Numbered from the stretch's first letter, positions 1 to 7,190 are shown. The stretch: DNA of 9,203 bases from JBGPLJ01 sp041486385 (GCA_041486385.1 JBGPLJ010000131.1:1-9203); one strand, 5' to 3'. Translations and numbers: made by a program. Notes: a model not told the origin generated them from the letters alone.

Positions 1-1388
1 AGGATGCAGGAGCGCTGGCCCTTGAGGCGCGCGCGCGCCGTCTTGTTGACGTCGAGCGCATGCCAGTGAATGTTGTCCGCGCGCCGCAATGCGAACTGGA
101 TGAGCCCGGCTCCCAGCGTATCGTTGCTCACGCGATCGATCAGCACAAAGCCGCCGGTGTCGCGATTCTCGGCGTAGGCGTCGAACGCGACCGGTTCATC
201 GAAACTCAAGTTGCAGACGCCGATCTCGTTCAACTCGAGTTGTTTCGCCGCGAGGTGCTCGAGAGTGTTGACGTTGATCTTGTATTTCGGCGACGTGATG
301 CTCGCCGTCACCGTGCGGGTGCCGATCTTCACGAGATACGGTCGCCCGGGGAGCATGGGCTCCTCGTGCATCCAGATGAGGGTTGTCTGAAACTGATCCG
401 CGATCGCAGGCGGCGCCTGCGCGGCGGCAATGACGTCGCCACGGCTGACGTCGATTTGATCCGCGAGTGTTAGCGTGACGGATTGCCCAGCGACGGCAAG
501 CTCGAGGTCCCCGCCAGGTCCCAGGATGCGCGCTACCTCGCTTTCCTTGCCGGAGGGCAGTACGCGAATCCGATCGCCAGTGCGTATGCGCCCGCTGACG
601 ATGAGTCCGGTGTAGCCGCGAAAATCCTGATTCGGCCTGTTGATCCATTGCACCAGGAAGCGCAGCGGCCTTTGTTCCAGCGTCTCTTCGACCGCCAGCG
701 CCTCGAGGTAACCCATGAGCGTGGGTCCTTGGTGCCACGGCATGTTGGCGCTCGCACTCGTCACGTTGTCGCCTTTGAGTGCGGACAAGGGAATGGCCGT
801 GACATCGGTGAGATCGACGCTGCGGGCGAATTCCAGATATTCCGCAACGATTGCGTCAAAGGTCGATTGCACGTAGCCGACGGCGTCCATCTTGTTGACC
901 GCGAGCGCGATGTGCTTCACGCCAAGGAGTGACAGGATGTAACTGTGACGGCGCGTCTGCGTCAGTACTCCCTTGCGCGCGTCGATGAGCACGACGGCGG
1001 CATCGACATTCGACGCCGCGGTCACCATGTTGCGCGTGTACTGCTCGTGACCCGGCGCGTCCGCGACGATGAACTGGCGCCGCTCCGTCGAGAAGAACCG
1101 GTAGGCGACATCGATGGTAATGCCTTGCTCCCGTTCCGCGGCCAGGCCGTCGACGAGGAGCGCGAGATCGAGCTCCCCACCCTGCGTGCCGACCTTCTTC
1201 GAGTCGGCGGTGACCGCCGCCAGCTGATCCTCGAAGATGAGTTTCGATTCGTAGAGGAGCCGGCCGATGAGCGTCGACTTGCCGTCATCGACGCTGCCGC
1301 AGGTCATGAAGCGCAACAGGCTCTTGCGCTCCTGCGCATCGAGAAACGTCCGGATGTCGGCGCCGCTGAGGACCGAGCGATGCGCCAT
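1..1388 (-). CDS. cysN: Sulfate adenylyltransferase large subunit, probably CysN-CysC bifunctional (3' end outside window)
   Basis: This is the GTPase subunit of ATP sulfurylase; it couples GTP hydrolysis to synthesis of adenosine 5'-phosphosulfate from ATP and sulfate with CysD. The reading frame is open for 462 codons from the ATG at 1388-1386 to the left edge. Translated on the minus strand it shows the P-loop GSVDDGKST (residues 31-39), switch-II motif DAPGHEQY (110-117) and NKMD (165-168), followed by the beta-barrel domains. The last visible residues, ALDVNKTARARLKGQRSCIL, resemble the linker that leads into the APS kinase domain (next expected: WFTGLSGxGKST) in NodQ/CysNC proteins. Stand-alone CysN ends near this point. 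The gene is therefore probably a fusion with cysC, but the kinase P-loop is not visible. The start overlaps the cysD stop (TGATG), which indicates translational coupling. CysN identity is near certain; the fusion is an inference. Confidence 0.95.
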   Translation of the reverse strand, partial: MAHRSVLSGADIRTFLDAQERKSLLRFMTCGSVDDGKSTLIGRLLYESKLIFEDQLAAVTADSKKVGTQGGELDLALLVDGLAAEREQGITIDVAYRFFSTERRQFIVADAPGHEQYTRNMVTAASNVDAAVVLIDARKGVLTQTRRHSYILSLLGVKHIALAVNKMDAVGYVQSTFDAIVAEYLEFARSVDLTDVTAIPLSALKGDNVTSASANMPWHQGPTLMGYLEALAVEETLEQRPLRFLVQWINRPNQDFRGYTGLIVSGRIRTGDRIRVLPSGKESEVARILGPGGDLELAVAGQSVTLTLADQIDVSRGDVIAAAQAPPAIADQFQTTLIWMHEEPMLPGRPYLVKIGTRTVTASITSPKYKINVNTLEHLAAKQLELNEIGVCNLSFDEPVAFDAYAENRDTGGFVLIDRVSNDTLGAGLIQFALRRADNIHWHALDVNKTARARLKGQRSCI

Positions 1389-2287
1389 CAGAAGTAGCCT
1401 TCCTGTTTTTTCTTTTCCATCGAGGCGGCGGCGTCGTGATCGATGACGCGGCCCTGACGTTCCGACGTAGTCGCGAGCAGCATTTCCTGGATGACGGCGG
1501 GCACGGTGTCCGCCGCGCTTTCGATCGCGCCGGTGAGTGGATAACAACCCAGTGTGCGAAAGCGGACGCTCTTCATCGACGGTCGTTCACCCGGCGCGAG
1601 TGGCATGCGCTCATCGTCCACCATGATGAGCGAGCCGTCGCGCTCGACGACTGGACGCGGTTTCGCCAGGTACAGCGGCACGATCGGAATGTCTTCGCGG
1701 TAGATGTACTGCCAGACGTCGAGTTCGGTCCAGTTCGAGAGCGGAAAGACGCGGATGCTCTCGCCCTTGTTGTGGCGCGCGTTGTAGATGCGCCAGAGTT
1801 CGGGCCGCTGGCGCTTGGGATCCCAGCGGTGCTGTGCCGAGCGGAACGAGAAGATCCTTTCCTTCGCGCGTGACTTCTCTTCGTCACGGCGCGCGCCGCC
1901 GAACGCCGCGTCGAATCCGAAAAGGTCGAGCGCCTGCTTCAACGCCTGCGTCTTCATCACGTCCGTGTGCACGGCGGAGCCATGGGTAAATGGGCCGATG
2001 CCGCGTGCCTGGCCTTCAGGATTGATATGGACGATGAGCTCGAGGCCGAGCTCGGCGACGCGCCGGTCGCGAAATTCGATCATTTCACGAAACTTCCAGG
2101 TCGTGTCGATGTGCAGCAGCGGGAAGGGCGGCTTCGCAGGACTGAAGGCCTTGAGCGCGAGGTGCAGCATCACCGCGCTGTCCTTGCCAATCGAATAGAG
2201 CATCACCGGGCGCTCGCACTCGGCGACCACCTCGCGCAGGATATGGATGCTCTCGGCTTCGAGCCGTTCGAGATGCGTCAACGCCAT
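1388..2287 (-). CDS. cysD: Sulfate adenylyltransferase small subunit CysD
   Basis: This is the catalytic subunit of the heterodimeric ATP sulfurylase (sulfate + ATP to APS + PPi), the cytoplasmic first step of sulfate assimilation. The 299-residue protein belongs to the PP-loop/adenine nucleotide alpha-hydrolase superfamily. It shows the PP-loop SIGKDS (residues 32-37), the conserved HIDTTWKFREMIEFRD segment (59-74), the GGARRDEEKSRAKER block (130-144) and the family-typical C-terminus KKKQEGYF. Length is close to the roughly 300 residues of known CysD. An in-frame TTG at 2293 would add two residues. The ATG at 2287 is preferred because AGAGG lies six bases upstream of it, whereas the same AGAGG abuts the TTG directly. 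The stop overlaps the cysN start, so the two are one operon. The gene lies 110 bp downstream of paaX on the same strand, but its function is unrelated to phenylacetate. Confidence 0.97.
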   Translation of the reverse strand: MALTHLERLEAESIHILREVVAECERPVMLYSIGKDSAVMLHLALKAFSPAKPPFPLLHIDTTWKFREMIEFRDRRVAELGLELIVHINPEGQARGIGPFTHGSAVHTDVMKTQALKQALDLFGFDAAFGGARRDEEKSRAKERIFSFRSAQHRWDPKRQRPELWRIYNARHNKGESIRVFPLSNWTELDVWQYIYREDIPIVPLYLAKPRPVVERDGSLIMVDDERMPLAPGERPSMKSVRFRTLGCYPLTGAIESAADTVPAVIQEMLLATTSERQGRVIDHDAAASMEKKKQEGYF

Positions 2288-2397
2288 CGACAACCTCTGA
2301 ACTTCGGCGCGCTCGCACGGCGCCGGGCCGCTAGTCTACAAGCCGGCCCCTGCCTTTCGGAGTACCAATGGTTATAGGGGTATGCCCCAAGGCGGTT
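2288..2397 (-). promoter_or_regulatory. paaX-cysD intergenic region, possible cysDN promoter/leader
   Basis: This 110-bp gap between the paaX stop and the cysD start would be expected to carry the cysDN promoter or leader if that operon is independent. On the minus strand a TATAAC hexamer (2376-2371) matches a sigma-70 -10 box at five of six positions. Only a poor -35 lies 17-18 bp upstream, so an activator would be needed; CysB is the usual one in enterobacteria and pseudomonads. Nearby are a short stem GGGG-CATA-CCCC (2377-2388) and the near-palindrome ACCAATGGT (2364-2372). No run of T follows the stem on the minus strand, so it does not look like a terminator for paaX. Assignment as a promoter is tentative. 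Confidence 0.25.
2294..2298 (-). promoter_or_regulatory. Ribosome binding site of cysD (decides the start)
   Basis: AGAGG on the minus strand lies six bases before the ATG at 2287-2285. It immediately abuts the alternative in-frame TTG at 2293-2291, which would leave no spacer. This spacing favours the ATG start and a protein of 299 residues. Confidence 0.6.
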
Positions 2398-3312
2398 CTA
2401 TAGGCCGCCAAAGCGCCGTTGCAGCTCGGGGGACGCACTCGGCAACGGGCCTTGCCGCGTGGTCGCGCGTTCGCTGAGATACGCATCGGCGCGTTGATAG
2501 ACCAGCGCATAGAGCGAACGGCACAGATCATAAGCCGCGGCTCCGGCCCAGTCGGCCGGTAACAGGGAACGGGGCAACAGCGGGTCGCGCAGATGCACTC
2601 GGCGGTACTCGTGGACCAGCAGTGTGCGGACCACGAGGCACGCCGCACCTGGGCGTGTGTCGCGCTTCGATGCCGCCGTCAGCACCGGTGTGAAGAGCTG
2701 CAGAAAGCGCCGATAGCGGCGCTCGAGGTCCGCGAGGTCCCAGCCGAGATCCACCAGCCGCCTGGCGGACATGGCATCCGCGGTGTGGCTACTGAGGATG
2801 AGGGCAGTTTCGAGCAGCGATGGCTCCTCCAGTTCGCGGCGAATCGCATCCGCGTCGATCTCTGGATGGGCGAACACGCCGTTCGCGAGCGCGCCAAAAC
2901 CGAGCCATTCGAGTTCCCGGCGCAGACGTTGCCGCGCTCGGCCCGGGCCACCGGCCAGCACCAGCGTCCATTGACCGTGCCAGTCCGGGTTGGGCGGTCC
3001 ATAGATGCGCCGCGTCGCTTGCGCGAAGCGTTCGCGCCCAGCGGATGTGAGGCCGTAGTAGCTGAGTCGCCCCAGGCGCTCGGCTTGAATCCAGCCTTCC
3101 TTGGCGAGCCGTCCGACAGCGGTGCGCACCAGTCGTTCGCTCACGCCAAATCCGGCGAGCAGGGCGATGAGGCTTGCGAGTGAAATCTCGCCGCCGCGCG
3201 GCGCGAGGGCATCGCCAAAGAGGGTGATGATCAGCGAGCCGGTACGCACCGGCCGTTGACGCTGGAAGGCGCTCACCACGCGTGCGGCGGCCGATTCGAA
3301 GGTTGGCGCCAT
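2398..3312 (-). CDS. paaX: PaaX family transcriptional repressor of phenylacetate degradation
   Basis: This cytoplasmic repressor in the known systems blocks paa promoters and is released by phenylacetyl-CoA. The 304-residue protein begins with the family's winged-helix domain (about residues 20-95): RTGSLIITLFGDALAPRGGE (23-42), then SERLVRTAVGRLAKEGW (58-74) and GRLSYYGLTSAG (81-92). The central part (about 105-190, from RRIYGPPNPDWHGQW) corresponds to the PaaX middle domain, which Pfam describes as Cas2-like. The C-terminal domain has the signature LLVHEYRRVHLRDPLLP (231-247) and LLPADWAG (250-257), and the protein ends at RFGGL. E. coli PaaX carries about 14 extra residues after the same motif. 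The ATG at 3312 is the first plausible start. The gene is divergent from paaA, with an inverted repeat between them that likely mediates both paa repression and autoregulation. Family identity is secure; the inducer is inferred from orthologues. Confidence 0.95.
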   Translation of the reverse strand: MAPTFESAAARVVSAFQRQRPVRTGSLIITLFGDALAPRGGEISLASLIALLAGFGVSERLVRTAVGRLAKEGWIQAERLGRLSYYGLTSAGRERFAQATRRIYGPPNPDWHGQWTLVLAGGPGRARQRLRRELEWLGFGALANGVFAHPEIDADAIRRELEEPSLLETALILSSHTADAMSARRLVDLGWDLADLERRYRRFLQLFTPVLTAASKRDTRPGAACLVVRTLLVHEYRRVHLRDPLLPRSLLPADWAGAAAYDLCRSLYALVYQRADAYLSERATTRQGPLPSASPELQRRFGGL

Positions 3313-3363
3313 GCGGCAGGCCTGTTCCCACCCGGCAGCGGCCGGGCACTGCGACTGCGAGCG

Positions 3364-3410
3364 AATATGACACAGAAACTGTTGAGATCGATACAGGTCT
3401 GTGTCACATT
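3364..3410. promoter_or_regulatory. Long-spacer inverted repeat in paaX-paaA intergenic region, candidate PaaX operator
   Basis: The left arm AATATGACACAGA (3364-3376) and the right arm TCTGTGTCACATT (3398-3410) are inverted copies matching at 12 of 13 positions, with nine perfect inner pairs (TGACACAGA/TCTGTGTCA). The spacer is 21 bp, so the arm centres are 34 bp apart. The dyad centre (3387) lies 75 bp from the paaX ATG and 69 bp from the paaA ATG, as expected for a shared operator. Both arms read AATRTGA outward-in, which fits the first seven positions of the PaaX-site consensus WWTRTGA... that I recall from E. coli work; the following bases differ. The symmetry is seen directly; assignment to PaaX rests on position and family knowledge. 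Confidence 0.7.
3383..3410 (+). promoter_or_regulatory. Possible sigma-70 promoter for paaA
   Basis: TTGAGA (3383-3388) matches the -35 consensus at five of six positions. CACATT (3405-3410), after a 16-bp spacer, matches the -10 consensus at only three. The pair would start transcription roughly 40 bp before the paaA ATG, and the right operator arm would cover its -10 region, consistent with repression. An alternative -35, ATGACA (3367-3372), has only GATACA at 3390-3395 as a partner. Either assignment is weak. Confidence 0.3.
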
Positions 3411-3455
3411 CCGCCGTACCCCCGGGCTGAACCCCCCGCGCGGAGACTCTTATCT

Positions 3456-4460
3456 ATGTATACGCAGGGCCTTGACCAGCTCGGCAGCAGTGACACACAC
3501 GTGCCCGCGACTTCGGCTGGGAGCGCGGCGCTCGAGCAGGACTTTCTCGCGCGCGTCGATCGCGAAGAAAAGATCGAACCGAAGGACTGGATGCCCGCGG
3601 CTTACCGCCAGACTCTGATCCGGCAGATCTCCCAGCACGCCCATTCGGAAATCGTCGGCATGCTGCCCGAGGGCAATTGGATCACGCGCGCGCCAACCTT
3701 GAAGCGCAAAGCCGTGCTGATCGCAAAGGTCCAGGACGAGGGCGGTCACGGCGCCTATCTCTACAGCGCCGCGGAAACTCTGGGGGTCGCCCGCTCCGAT
3801 ATGATCGACCAGCTGCTCGCGGGTACGGCCAAGTATTCGAGCATCTTCAACTATCCGACCGTGAGCTGGGCCGACGTCGGCGCCATCGGTTGGCTGGTGG
3901 ATGGCGCGGCAATCATGAATCAGATTCCGCTGTGCCGCTGCTCCTACGGACCGTATGCGCGCGCCATGGTGCGCATCTGCAAGGAGGAGAGCTTTCACCA
4001 GCGCCAGGGTTTCGAAATCATGCTGACGCTGGCACGCGGCACGCGCGAACAACGCGCCATGGCGCAGGCGTCCCTCGAGCGCTGGTGGTGGCCGTCGCTC
4101 ATGATGTTTGGCCCGAGTGACGTCGACTCGAGGCACGGCGCGCAATCGACGCGCTGGAAAATCAAGCGTGTGAGCAACGACGATCTGCGGCAGAAGTTCG
4201 TCGATGTCACCGTCCCGCAGGCGGACTTTCTCGGTCTGAAGGTGCCGGATCCGGATCTCGCCTGGGACGCAGCACGGCAGCACTATCGGTTCGGCACCAT
4301 CGACTGGACCGAATTCGACGAAGTCCTGAAGGGCAACGGCCCCTGCAACCACGAGCGCCTCGCGGCAAGGCGGCGCGCGCACGACGAAGGTGCCTGGGTG
4401 CGCGAGGCGGCGCTCGCCTACGCCGACAAACATCGCAAACGTCAAGCGTCAGCCGCCTGA
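3456..4460 (+). CDS. paaA: Phenylacetyl-CoA 1,2-epoxidase catalytic subunit PaaA
   Basis: This is the di-iron catalytic subunit of the PaaABCE multicomponent oxygenase, which forms ring-1,2-epoxyphenylacetyl-CoA. The 334-residue protein is family-typical. It carries HAHSEIVGMLPEGNW (residues 61-75), the first EXXH motif in DEGGHG (E95, H98), WLVDGAAI (146-153) and the second EXXH in CKEESFHQRQGF (E178, H181), then WWPSLMMFGP (211-220) and VPDPDL (263-268). These supply the expected carboxylate and histidine ligands. The reading frame is open upstream to 3282, but that extension crosses the divergent promoter and overlaps paaX. The ATG at 3456 is chosen because it follows GGAGA (3442-3446) with nine bases of spacing, and because the resulting N-terminus MYTQ resembles the MYAQ start I recall for Pseudomonas PaaA. 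It is the first gene of the operon; paaB begins 19 bp after its stop. Confidence 0.97.
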   Translation: MYTQGLDQLGSSDTHVPATSAGSAALEQDFLARVDREEKIEPKDWMPAAYRQTLIRQISQHAHSEIVGMLPEGNWITRAPTLKRKAVLIAKVQDEGGHGAYLYSAAETLGVARSDMIDQLLAGTAKYSSIFNYPTVSWADVGAIGWLVDGAAIMNQIPLCRCSYGPYARAMVRICKEESFHQRQGFEIMLTLARGTREQRAMAQASLERWWWPSLMMFGPSDVDSRHGAQSTRWKIKRVSNDDLRQKFVDVTVPQADFLGLKVPDPDLAWDAARQHYRFGTIDWTEFDEVLKGNGPCNHERLAARRRAHDEGAWVREAALAYADKHRKRQASAA

Positions 4461-4479
4461 AGGCAACGGAGAACGATCC

Positions 4480-4773
4480 ATGGAAAAGATGCAGCGCGAC
4501 TGGCCGCTATGGGAAGTCTTCATCCGCTCGAAGGCGGGTCTTGAGCACAAGCACGCAGGGAGTCTGCACGCGGCAGACGCCACGATGGCTGTCGAGCACG
4601 CACGTGATCTCTACACCCGCCGCATGGAGGGCGTCAGTATCTGGGTCGTGAAATCGAGCGACCTCGTCGCGTCGGACCCGGGCGAGGGCGCATCGCTCTT
4701 CGAGCCAGCTCGCGACAAGGTGTACCGCCATCCGACCTTTTATGACATTCCGGACGAGGTCAAGAATCTGTGA
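4480..4773 (+). CDS. paaB: Phenylacetyl-CoA epoxidase structural subunit PaaB
   Basis: This small subunit of the PaaABCE oxygenase bridges PaaAC heterodimers in the characterised E. coli complex and has no catalytic metal site. The protein has 97 residues, close to the 95 of E. coli PaaB. Conserved segments are WPLWEVFIR (8-16), HAGSLHAAD (25-33), YTRRMEGVSIWVVKSS (45-60) and YRHPTFYDIP (82-91). The ATG at 4480 follows GGAGA (4468-4472) with seven bases of spacing; longer upstream readings in this frame overlap the paaA coding end and are not needed. The stop overlaps the GTG start of paaC by four bases (GTGA), so the two are probably translationally coupled. Nothing is unusual in the protein. 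Confidence 0.96.
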   Translation: MEKMQRDWPLWEVFIRSKAGLEHKHAGSLHAADATMAVEHARDLYTRRMEGVSIWVVKSSDLVASDPGEGASLFEPARDKVYRHPTFYDIPDEVKNL

Positions 4774-5564
4774 GCGCCGCATTGCAGTCCACGGACGCAG
4801 GTGCGCCGACTTTGCGTCAGGCGCAGTTCGACTATCTCCTGCGCCTGGGGGATACGAGTCTAGTGCTCGCGCAGCGCCTCGGTGAATGGGTCGGACATGC
4901 GCCGGCGCTCGAAGAGGACCTTGGGCTCGCCAATGTCGCGCTCGATCTCATCGGGCAGGCGCGGCTCCTGCTTTCCTATGCGGGTGAACTTGAAGGCTGC
5001 GGCCGGAACGAGGATGCGCTCGCATACCTTCGGGACGTACCCGAGTTTCGCAACCACGCGCTCGTCGAGCAGCCGAACGGTGATTTCGGGTTCAGCATCG
5101 TGCGGCAGTTTCTCATCGACGGCTTGCAACGTGAGCTCTATGCGTCGCTCGCGCAGTCGACTGACGAACGTCTGGCCGGTATCGCCGCCAAGGCACTCAA
5201 GGAGACTCAATACCACTGGCGCTTCAGCTCCCGCTGGCTGGTGCGCCTTGGTGACGGCACTGTCGAAAGCCATGAACGGGTGCAGCGCGCACTTGCCGAA
5301 CTTTGGCCGTACACGAGTGAGTTTTTTGCCGAGGATCCGATTGATCGGGTTTTGGCGCAGGCGCGGATCGCTCCCTCACTCGCGACCCTGGAAACGCATT
5401 GGCGGGCGCTGATCGAGCCGGTCATCGCGGAGGCAACGCTCAGCATCCCTCGGGAACGCGGCAAGCTCACGGCGGGCAAACGTGGCATGCATGGCGAGGC
5501 ACTGGGGTACCTGCTCGCGGAACTGCAGTTTCTGCAGCGCGCATATCCGGGAGCGCAGTGGTGA
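4770..5564 (+). CDS. paaC: Phenylacetyl-CoA epoxidase structural subunit PaaC
   Basis: PaaC pairs with PaaA in the oxygenase core. It shares the ferritin-like helical fold but is regarded as structural, not catalytic. This 264-residue version shows family blocks RLGEWVGHAP (residues 36-45), LANVALDLIGQAR (53-65), VEQPNGDF (99-106), KETQYHWRFSSRWL near 143-156 and the C-terminal LAELQFLQRAYPGAQW. It is about 15 residues longer than the 248-residue E. coli protein, mostly through an extended N-terminus before the conserved DYLLRLGD. The GTG at 4770 is taken as start because it overlaps the paaB stop in a GTGA arrangement; no ATG precedes the conserved region. The gene ends in another GTGA overlap with paaD. 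The function is well supported by sequence and by position between paaB and paaD. Confidence 0.96.
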   Translation: MSAALQSTDAGAPTLRQAQFDYLLRLGDTSLVLAQRLGEWVGHAPALEEDLGLANVALDLIGQARLLLSYAGELEGCGRNEDALAYLRDVPEFRNHALVEQPNGDFGFSIVRQFLIDGLQRELYASLAQSTDERLAGIAAKALKETQYHWRFSSRWLVRLGDGTVESHERVQRALAELWPYTSEFFAEDPIDRVLAQARIAPSLATLETHWRALIEPVIAEATLSIPRERGKLTAGKRGMHGEALGYLLAELQFLQRAYPGAQW

Positions 5565-6079
5565 GCGCAACGATGGGCATGGCTCAGCACACTGCGGTTG
5601 ATGAAGCGCGCGTGCATCAGATTCTTGCGACGATTGCGGATCCTGAGATTCCGGTGATCAGCATCGTCGACCTCGGCATCGTTCGCAGCGTCGTTTGCGA
5701 CGCGTCGGGAGTCGAGGTGGGTCTGACCTCGACCTATTCCGGGTGTCCTGCGACCGATGTCATCCGCAGCACCGTGCTTGAGACATTGCAAGCGCACGGC
5801 GTCAAAGCGCGCGTGCGCATGATCCTCAATCCGCCCTGGACCACCGACTGGATCAGCGCGACGGGCCGCGCAAAGCTCGCCGAATACGGCATCGTGCCGC
5901 CGCGTCTGCTCGCGGGCGCGCACGCCAACGCGACGGACGCCAACGACGAGCCAGTCGCGTGCCCACGCTGCCAGTCGGCCGAGACCGAACTGACCTCGGA
6001 GTTCGGTGCAACGCCCTGCAAAGCCCTCTACCGCTGCCGCTCCTGTCTCGAGCCCTTCGAGCGTTTCAAGTGCCTGTGA
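5561..6079 (+). CDS. paaD: PaaD, MIP18/DUF59-family protein of the phenylacetyl-CoA epoxidase cluster
   Basis: PaaD is required for phenylacetate degradation but is not a stable part of the oxygenase. It belongs to the MIP18/SufT-like family and is thought to help assemble the Fe-S cluster of PaaE. The N-terminal MIP18 domain (about residues 14-90) shows DPEIPVISIVDLGIV (27-41) and YSGCPAT (59-65, with C62), followed by PPWTTDW (91-97). A C-terminal metal-binding segment has CPRC (134-137), SEFGATPCKALYRC (C153, C159), C162 and FKCL at the end (C171). From the GTG at 5561 the protein has 172 residues. A second in-frame start is the ATG at 5573, giving 168. The GTG is preferred for its GTGA overlap with paaC, which repeats the paaB/paaC junction, but the choice is not certain. 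paaE begins 11 bp after the stop. Confidence 0.94.
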   Translation: MSATMGMAQHTAVDEARVHQILATIADPEIPVISIVDLGIVRSVVCDASGVEVGLTSTYSGCPATDVIRSTVLETLQAHGVKARVRMILNPPWTTDWISATGRAKLAEYGIVPPRLLAGAHANATDANDEPVACPRCQSAETELTSEFGATPCKALYRCRSCLEPFERFKCL

Positions 6080-6090
6080 GCTGACGACGC

Positions 6091-7170
6091 GTGCTGCAAT
6101 ACCACTCGCTGGGAGTCATCGACAAGCATTCGGAGACGGAACGCGCCGTCATGCTGACCTTCGAGGTTCCGCCTGAGCGGCGCGCCGATTATCAATTTCT
6201 CGCCGGCCAGCACGTCGGCCTGCGGGCCAATGTAAACGGCGAGGAAATGCGCCGGACCTATTCCATCTGCAACGCCGCCGGGCAGAACTCGCTCTCGATC
6301 TGCGTGCGGCGCATCCCCGGCGGCCGCTTCTCGAATTTTCTCGCCGCTACCGTGCGGCCGGGCGATCGGCTCGACGTGCTGATGCCGAACGGCAGCTTTC
6401 ACGGGGCTGGCAGTTCAACTCGGCCGCAGACCTGCGTCGCATTCGCCGCCGGCATCGGCATCACTCCGATTTTCACCGTCGTCGCCGAGCTGCTCGAGCG
6501 CAATGCAGAGAATCGCGTGATTCTTTTTTATGGCAACCGCGATGTGGATTCGATCCTGCTGCTCGAGGAGCTGCAGGCATTGAAGGACCGTCATGCGGAG
6601 CGTTTCGCGCTGCATTTTCTCCTGACCGCGGAGGCGCAGGAGATCGAGCTTTACAATGGGCGCCTCACCCCAGCGAAGCTCCAGGCCTTCGTGCCGGCAC
6701 TGTTCGATGCGAGCCAGGTGGATGAGTACTTCATTTGCGGCCCCGGCAGCATGATCGCGGATTTGACCGCGGCGCTGCATGCGTGGGGCGTTGATGCCGC
6801 ACGAGTGCACGCAGAACACTTTCTCGTGGAGCCGACATCCAGCGGGCGGCCAACGGCGCCGGCGGCGGTTGCGGCGGTCGCAAGCGGCCAAGCACGCGTG
6901 TCGGTGCTCATCGATGGCCGCACGCGTTCTTTTGACATGCCGATGGATGGCACGTCGGTGCTCGATGCGGCTGCGGACGCGGGGCTCGATCTGCCGTTTT
7001 CCTGCCGCGCCGGCGTCTGTTCGACCTGTCGCACGCGCCTCATCAAGGGGCGGGTCGAAATGCACGCGAACTACGCGCTCGAGGAACGCGAACTGAAGGA
7101 GGGTTTCATCCTCGCCTGTCAGGCGCACCCGCTGACCAATGAACTTGAGCTAACCTACGATTCGCGTTGA
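6091..7170 (+). CDS. paaE: Phenylacetyl-CoA epoxidase reductase subunit PaaE
   Basis: PaaE passes electrons from NAD(P)H through flavin and a [2Fe-2S] cluster to the PaaA di-iron site. The 359-residue protein has the fused architecture expected: an N-terminal ferredoxin-reductase module with flavin motif RRTYSIC (residues 54-60), nucleotide motif AAGIGITP (119-126) and CGPGSM (216-221), then a C-terminal plant-type ferredoxin with C305, C310, C313 and C343 (CX4CX2CX29C). Between them is a Ser/Thr/Pro/Ala-rich linker (about 247-268), probably flexible. Length is close to the 356 residues of E. coli PaaE. The start is the GTG at 6091, 11 bp after paaD. No strong Shine-Dalgarno is visible, so translation may depend on coupling to paaD. 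The next gene is 48 bp away, the longest gap inside the operon. Confidence 0.96.
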   Translation: MLQYHSLGVIDKHSETERAVMLTFEVPPERRADYQFLAGQHVGLRANVNGEEMRRTYSICNAAGQNSLSICVRRIPGGRFSNFLAATVRPGDRLDVLMPNGSFHGAGSSTRPQTCVAFAAGIGITPIFTVVAELLERNAENRVILFYGNRDVDSILLLEELQALKDRHAERFALHFLLTAEAQEIELYNGRLTPAKLQAFVPALFDASQVDEYFICGPGSMIADLTAALHAWGVDAARVHAEHFLVEPTSSGRPTAPAAVAAVASGQARVSVLIDGRTRSFDMPMDGTSVLDAAADAGLDLPFSCRAGVCSTCRTRLIKGRVEMHANYALEERELKEGFILACQAHPLTNELELTYDSR

Positions 7171-7190
7171 TCGATTCAGTTGATCGAGCA

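Noticed and set aside
60..1397. Plus-strand open frames opposite cysN.
   Set aside because: The minus-strand frame has complete GTPase motifs and is open throughout; the plus-strand products show no family features.
2377..2388. GGGG-CATA-CCCC stem as a rho-independent terminator for paaX.
   Set aside because: The stem has only four pairs and is followed on the minus strand by TATAACC, not a T-run.
2398..3312. The Cas2-like middle domain of PaaX as a hint of a CRISPR or defence locus.
   Set aside because: The domain is a normal part of PaaX repressors; there are no CRISPR repeats or cas genes, and the context is plainly phenylacetate catabolism.
3282..3455. In-frame upstream extension of paaA by 58 codons that overlaps the paaX start.
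   Set aside because: It crosses the divergent promoter and the inverted repeat, has no similarity to PaaA, and the ATG at 3456 has a good ribosome binding site and the family N-terminus.
3450..4445. A 331-codon open frame antisense to paaA.
   Set aside because: It is a mirror of GC-rich codon bias in a clearly identified gene; its translation shows no recognisable domain.
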